64,000 nt of DNA, taken from contig CAMJJT010000001.1 in NCBI GenBank assembly GCA_946406195.1, positions 124,001 to 188,000 of the forward strand. The letters are read 5' to 3'. Every line of letters starts with the position of its first letter. Within the stretch, counting starts at the first letter, position 1. The DNA comes from an uncultured Bacteroidales bacterium (lineage in GTDB: Bacteria > Bacteroidota > Bacteroidia > Bacteroidales > Paludibacteraceae). Positions 60,328 through 64,000 of the stretch are shown here, piece after piece. The position numbers and the translations under genes were made by a program. The notes under the pieces are model-generated. The model ran no database searches. It was not told the origin of the DNA and saw only the letters and a list, made by a program, of their open reading frames with translations.

Positions 60328-61671
60328 ATGTTACCTGTTGATTTCATAGAGAGTATGCGTCAGCAGATGGGGAATGAGGCTGAGCTACTATTACGGGCGC
60401 TGGAAACGGAGCCCGTAACTTCTATTCGGCTCAATACTAAATTAGATGTTCTCACGTTCGCGTGCGATACCGATGAGGTACCTTGGCATATTGACGGTTA
60501 TTACCTGAGCGAACGTCCCCAATTCACTTTAGACCCGCTTTTCCATGCCGGTTGTTATTATGTGCAGGAAGCAAGTTCGATGTTTCTCCAGCAGGCTCTG
60601 GAACAATATCTCAACCCCTCTTCTATCGTTTTGGATCTTTGTGCTGCACCTGGAGGTAAAAGCACGCTCATCAGCGAATACTTGGGCTCGGATGGTTTAT
60701 TGCTGAGCAATGAAGTGGTGCGTCAACGAGTGTTTATCTTGAGCGAGAACATCCAGAAATGGGGAAACGGTAACACGATCGTCACGCACAACAGCGCCGC
60801 CGAATACGGCGAGCGGTGCAAGCATCTCTTCGATTGCATATTAGTCGATGCTCCTTGCTCAGGAGAAGGTATGTTCCGTAAGGACGAGCAGGCACGCAAT
60901 GAATGGAGTCTTCGCGCAGTCAAACAATGTGCGGAGCGTCAACGAAGCATTCTGATGGATGTATGGGACGCCCTCAAACCCGGCGGATTACTGCTCTACT
61001 CCACCTGCACCTTCAACGAAGAGGAGAATGAGAAGAATGTAGAATGGCTGGCTGAGACATTAGGAGCGGACGTGCTTCCGATTGATTACGACCCTTCTTG
61101 GGGTATAACAGAAGGAACTGTGGGCTATCATTTCTATCCGCATAAAGCCAAAGGCGAAGGATTCTATCTATGTGCATTGCGCAAAAATGAGGACGAGCCA
61201 TTGGACATGGTCAAGATCAAAACCCCGAAGAACGCTGCCAACATGCCCCATCCGGAATATATGCCGGTGATGCGGAGTTGGTTGCAGCACCCCGACGACT
61301 GGGCTATCCGCTATTCGGATCGTTTTGCTACCGCTTATCCTATGAAGTATAAAGAGATTATCGACTGGATGAGTACCCAGTTGACCTGTATCTCCACGGG
61401 ATTCGGTCTGGGCGAAGAACGCGGACGGGGTATCGCCCCGCAGCATAGTTTGAGTATGCAAAAAGACCTCCGTAAGGAAGCCTTTCCGAATATACCATTG
61501 ACGCGCGAACAAGCGCTGTCGTATCTTAGGACTGAGGCGCTGACTTTGAGCGATGTGCCCCTCGGTCTCTGCCTTTTGACTTACGAGGGTGTCCCCCTCG
61601 GTTTCGCGAAGAACGTCGGGAACCGCCTGAATAACCTTTACCCGAACGAGTGGAGGATTCGTAAGCTTTAG
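60328..61671 (+). CDS. NOL1/NOP2/Sun (RsmB/RsmF-like) rRNA m5C methyltransferase
   Basis: VLDLCAAPGGKSTLI, LVDAPCSGEGMFRKD, LLYSTCTFNEEENE; C-term PUA-like GVPLGFAKNVGNRLNNLYPNEWRI. Confidence 0.92.
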   Translation: MLPVDFIESMRQQMGNEAELLLRALETEPVTSIRLNTKLDVLTFACDTDEVPWHIDGYYLSERPQFTLDPLFHAGCYYVQEASSMFLQQALEQYLNPSSIVLDLCAAPGGKSTLISEYLGSDGLLLSNEVVRQRVFILSENIQKWGNGNTIVTHNSAAEYGERCKHLFDCILVDAPCSGEGMFRKDEQARNEWSLRAVKQCAERQRSILMDVWDALKPGGLLLYSTCTFNEEENEKNVEWLAETLGADVLPIDYDPSWGITEGTVGYHFYPHKAKGEGFYLCALRKNEDEPLDMVKIKTPKNAANMPHPEYMPVMRSWLQHPDDWAIRYSDRFATAYPMKYKEIIDWMSTQLTCISTGFGLGEERGRGIAPQHSLSMQKDLRKEAFPNIPLTREQALSYLRTEALTLSDVPLGLCLLTYEGVPLGFAKNVGNRLNNLYPNEWRIRKL

Positions 61672-62779
61672 AAGGATCCAAAAACCACTCTATCCTTTTC
61701 CAGTATTTCATATCATCCGGTGAGACCAGCGTCATGGCTTCGCCGCTATTCTCTGCCCGCGCCGTACGACCGATACGATGGACATAATCCTCGGGATCGT
61801 GCGGTACGTCGTAATTGATCACCAGCGGCACATCGGTCACGTCAATACCGCGGGAAACGACATCCGTAGCCACTAACACATCCACCTTACCATTCCGAAA
61901 ATCAAGCATCACCTGATCCCGTTCGTTCTGCTCCAAATCACTATGCATCGCACGCGCGTCTATTTTTAAGGAGCGTAACGTGCGCGTGAGATCCTTGACG
62001 CGCTGTTTCTTTCCGGCAAAAATGATAACCTTTTTAAGACCGGATTTTCCTGACAGACAAGCAAGTACTGCCTCCACTTTCTTATTCTCATCCACGAACT
62101 CATGCATCTGTTTGATTGTCTCGGGTGGACGGGAAACGGCTATCTGCACCTCCGCCGGATCATGCATGATGGTCTTCGCCAACTGACGGATCTTCGGCGG
62201 CATCGTAGCAGAGAACATAATCGTTTGTCGCTCTTTCGGCAACTTACGCACGATGGTCATGATATCGTCATAGAAACCCATATCAAGCATTCGGTCCGCT
62301 TCGTCCAGAATAAAATACTTGACGCCGGAGAAGTCAATATCATAGATATTCATTTGGCTGAGCAGTCGTCCGGGCGTAGCGATGACGATGTCCGCTCCGC
62401 GTTGTAATCCGGTTACCTGCGTGCCCCATGCCCCATTATCTTTACCTCCGTATATAGCAACAGACGAGAAGGGCACATAAAACCCAAAGCCCTCCATCTG
62501 CTGGTCTATCTGTTGTGCCAACTCCCTCGTAGGCGCCATAATAATCGCGTTCAGTTTATCCGGGTCATGGTCATCAAAAGCAAGATTGGTCAGGAGTGGC
62601 AGGATATACGCTGCCGTCTTGCCTGTTCCTGTCTGGGCACAAGCAATCACATCCCGGCGATCCAGAATCACCGGAATCGCCTTCTCTTGCACCGGGGTAC
62701 ACTCATCGAAATGCATGTCCCACAGCGCATCTAATACTTCGTCTGATAGTGCTAATTCGTCAAAATACATTATTCCCAA
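61526..62779 (-). CDS. DEAD/DEAH-box RNA helicase (RhlE-like)
   Basis: ACAQTGTGKTAAYILPLL, DEADRMLDMGF, SATMPP, HRIGRTARAE; basic RGS tail. Confidence 0.94.
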   Translation of the reverse strand: MGIMYFDELALSDEVLDALWDMHFDECTPVQEKAIPVILDRRDVIACAQTGTGKTAAYILPLLTNLAFDDHDPDKLNAIIMAPTRELAQQIDQQMEGFGFYVPFSSVAIYGGKDNGAWGTQVTGLQRGADIVIATPGRLLSQMNIYDIDFSGVKYFILDEADRMLDMGFYDDIMTIVRKLPKERQTIMFSATMPPKIRQLAKTIMHDPAEVQIAVSRPPETIKQMHEFVDENKKVEAVLACLSGKSGLKKVIIFAGKKQRVKDLTRTLRSLKIDARAMHSDLEQNERDQVMLDFRNGKVDVLVATDVVSRGIDVTDVPLVINYDVPHDPEDYVHRIGRTARAENSGEAMTLVSPDDMKYWKRIEWFLDPSKAYESSTRSGKGYSGGSRRSSRNRGGHPRKSKGRDRGAHRSKSAPQS

Positions 62780-63990
62780 CCCTCAAATACCTCTGGTCCG
62801 TATATATTATCCTCCTTGGCATCGTGAAGCGGTGCCCATAACTGCGCAAAGAACGGGTTCTGCTTCGCTACGCGGTCCCAATGCCACGGCACTTGTTTCT
62901 CTTTCGGTTCACTCGGGTACGGATACGGCATGTCGTACGGAGACCAGTGTCCGCCGAGCAGAACCAGCCTGCGTCCGGCTTTGAACGTATTGCCATTTGC
63001 ATCCTGCCACATGTCGTTACCGAGGTACTTACCGCCGCGGAAAGCCGCTGCCTTGTTCAACTCCTCGTCAGTCAGCGTCTCCACATCCTTGCTCTCGTCA
63101 TAGCCATGATCCAGCAGAACAGGCGTCTCGCTATTATGGCTCACATCAAAATGCTCCCAATCCGGGATTGCTTGGTAAGCCTCCATCGAACCGTAATAGG
63201 CGTTGATACGCTTGGTGACATTGTTCTTAATCCACCACTGAGTACCATGCTCTTTGCTGTTTGCCATGAACCACATTGCCGCTTTGACGCAATGCGGGAA
63301 GAGTTTGGCAATGCGGGTCTTGGCGGCGAACTTGATTCCCGCCGGCAGCGATTTAGCTTTTGCCATCTGCGCGAAATATTCCTTCACCGGCACGTTCGCA
63401 CGGAAATGCAAATACTCCTCTAATTTATCGCCGTCTATATACCACATTCCGTGGAAATTACGGGTAGTGAACCAATTGGCATTGAAGATCTGTTCGGGTT
63501 TGGGGCAACCGATACAATCGAGCAACAAACACTCGAACTCATAATTGCTGAGCCGGTACTCTGCGCCGGAACCGATATTATAATAGTTCCGCCAGAAATC
63601 AGCAGGCACTTCCGGCCGGCATACCCTTTCCAACAAACGACCGCTGTCCTCCACTGTTGCCCATTCCAACACGCCGCGAATCGGCACATGGAACATAATC
63701 GGGTCATAGTTCTTGAGAATCGCCGGATAGAGAATACCGGACTGACGAAGCGAAACCCATGTCTTGATTCCCGAATCGGTAATGATCCGTTCAGCCAGGG
63801 CTTTGGTCAGACCGTAATGGTCGTACGCCGAGACACAAATCGGGTCGCCGGCACGTCCCCAATGAAGCGGTTCGCGACGATCTCCCATCTGAGCCACCGA
63901 ACCGATATAAACCACTTTGGGTTGCTGCTCTTCGGGTTGCGCAAGAACGGCCTTGGTGATGTTCTCAGCTGCGGTGATATTCGTCCGCAA
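62770..63990 (-). CDS. NAD-dependent epimerase/dehydratase family protein (N-terminus outside window)
   Basis: KVVYIGSVAQMGDR, YGLTKALAERI; continues past right edge. Confidence 0.8.
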   Translation of the reverse strand: MRTNITAAENITKAVLAQPEEQQPKVVYIGSVAQMGDRREPLHWGRAGDPICVSAYDHYGLTKALAERIITDSGIKTWVSLRQSGILYPAILKNYDPIMFHVPIRGVLEWATVEDSGRLLERVCRPEVPADFWRNYYNIGSGAEYRLSNYEFECLLLDCIGCPKPEQIFNANWFTTRNFHGMWYIDGDKLEEYLHFRANVPVKEYFAQMAKAKSLPAGIKFAAKTRIAKLFPHCVKAAMWFMANSKEHGTQWWIKNNVTKRINAYYGSMEAYQAIPDWEHFDVSHNSETPVLLDHGYDESKDVETLTDEELNKAAAFRGGKYLGNDMWQDANGNTFKAGRRLVLLGGHWSPYDMPYPYPSEPKEKQVPWHWDRVAKQNPFFAQLWAPLHDAKEDNIYGPEVFEGWE

Positions 63991-64000
63991 AGTCGCTTTC

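Overview
The window is a piece of a Bacteroidales chromosome. The promoters have the Bacteroidetes form TTTG-N19/20-TAnnTTTG, and the window carries a PorZ-like protein and a lpxD/lpxC/lpxA cluster. No tools or database searches were run; gene names come from reading the translations. Most of it is housekeeping: sufB (5' cut by the window edge), murI, dnaN, rnz, radA, uppS-bamA-ompH-ompH, murF, rpsO, hflX, hpt, phosphoglucomutase, a Sua5/TsaC family gene, rdgB, folE, kdsA, gyrB, aroB, phoH, glnS, lpx genes, an RNA methyltransferase, a DEAD-box helicase and an epimerase (cut by the right edge). There are two tRNAs (Ala-GGC and Leu-UAA) and a long rod-like hairpin that looks like a 6S-type RNA. 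I found several short ORFs absent from the supplied track: xseB, a YtxH-like ORF, a 41-aa conserved-looking ORF and a truncated toxin-antitoxin-like pair. The most unusual signals are: (1) about 20 short arrays of degenerate 7-9 nt units, in spacers and also in-frame inside conserved genes (murF, aroB, rdgB, radA); (2) GC-rich palindromic inserts tolerated in-frame in murI (2), hflX (2) and gyrB (1); (3) a cluster of perfect mini-hairpins at 4500-4663 plus a relative at 5534-5550, next to a small ORF whose possible paralog at 46.3-46.65 kb also has a repeat-rich flank; (4) a histidine-decarboxylase-like PLP enzyme with a lipoprotein signal peptide; (5) a PorZ-like protein with its propeller module duplicated; (6) a two-gene cassette of helical-repeat proteins, one fused to a GH16/LamG-like domain; (7) three near-identical palindrome-plus-promoter modules; (8) a tRNA-Leu directly abutting a methyltransferase start codon.
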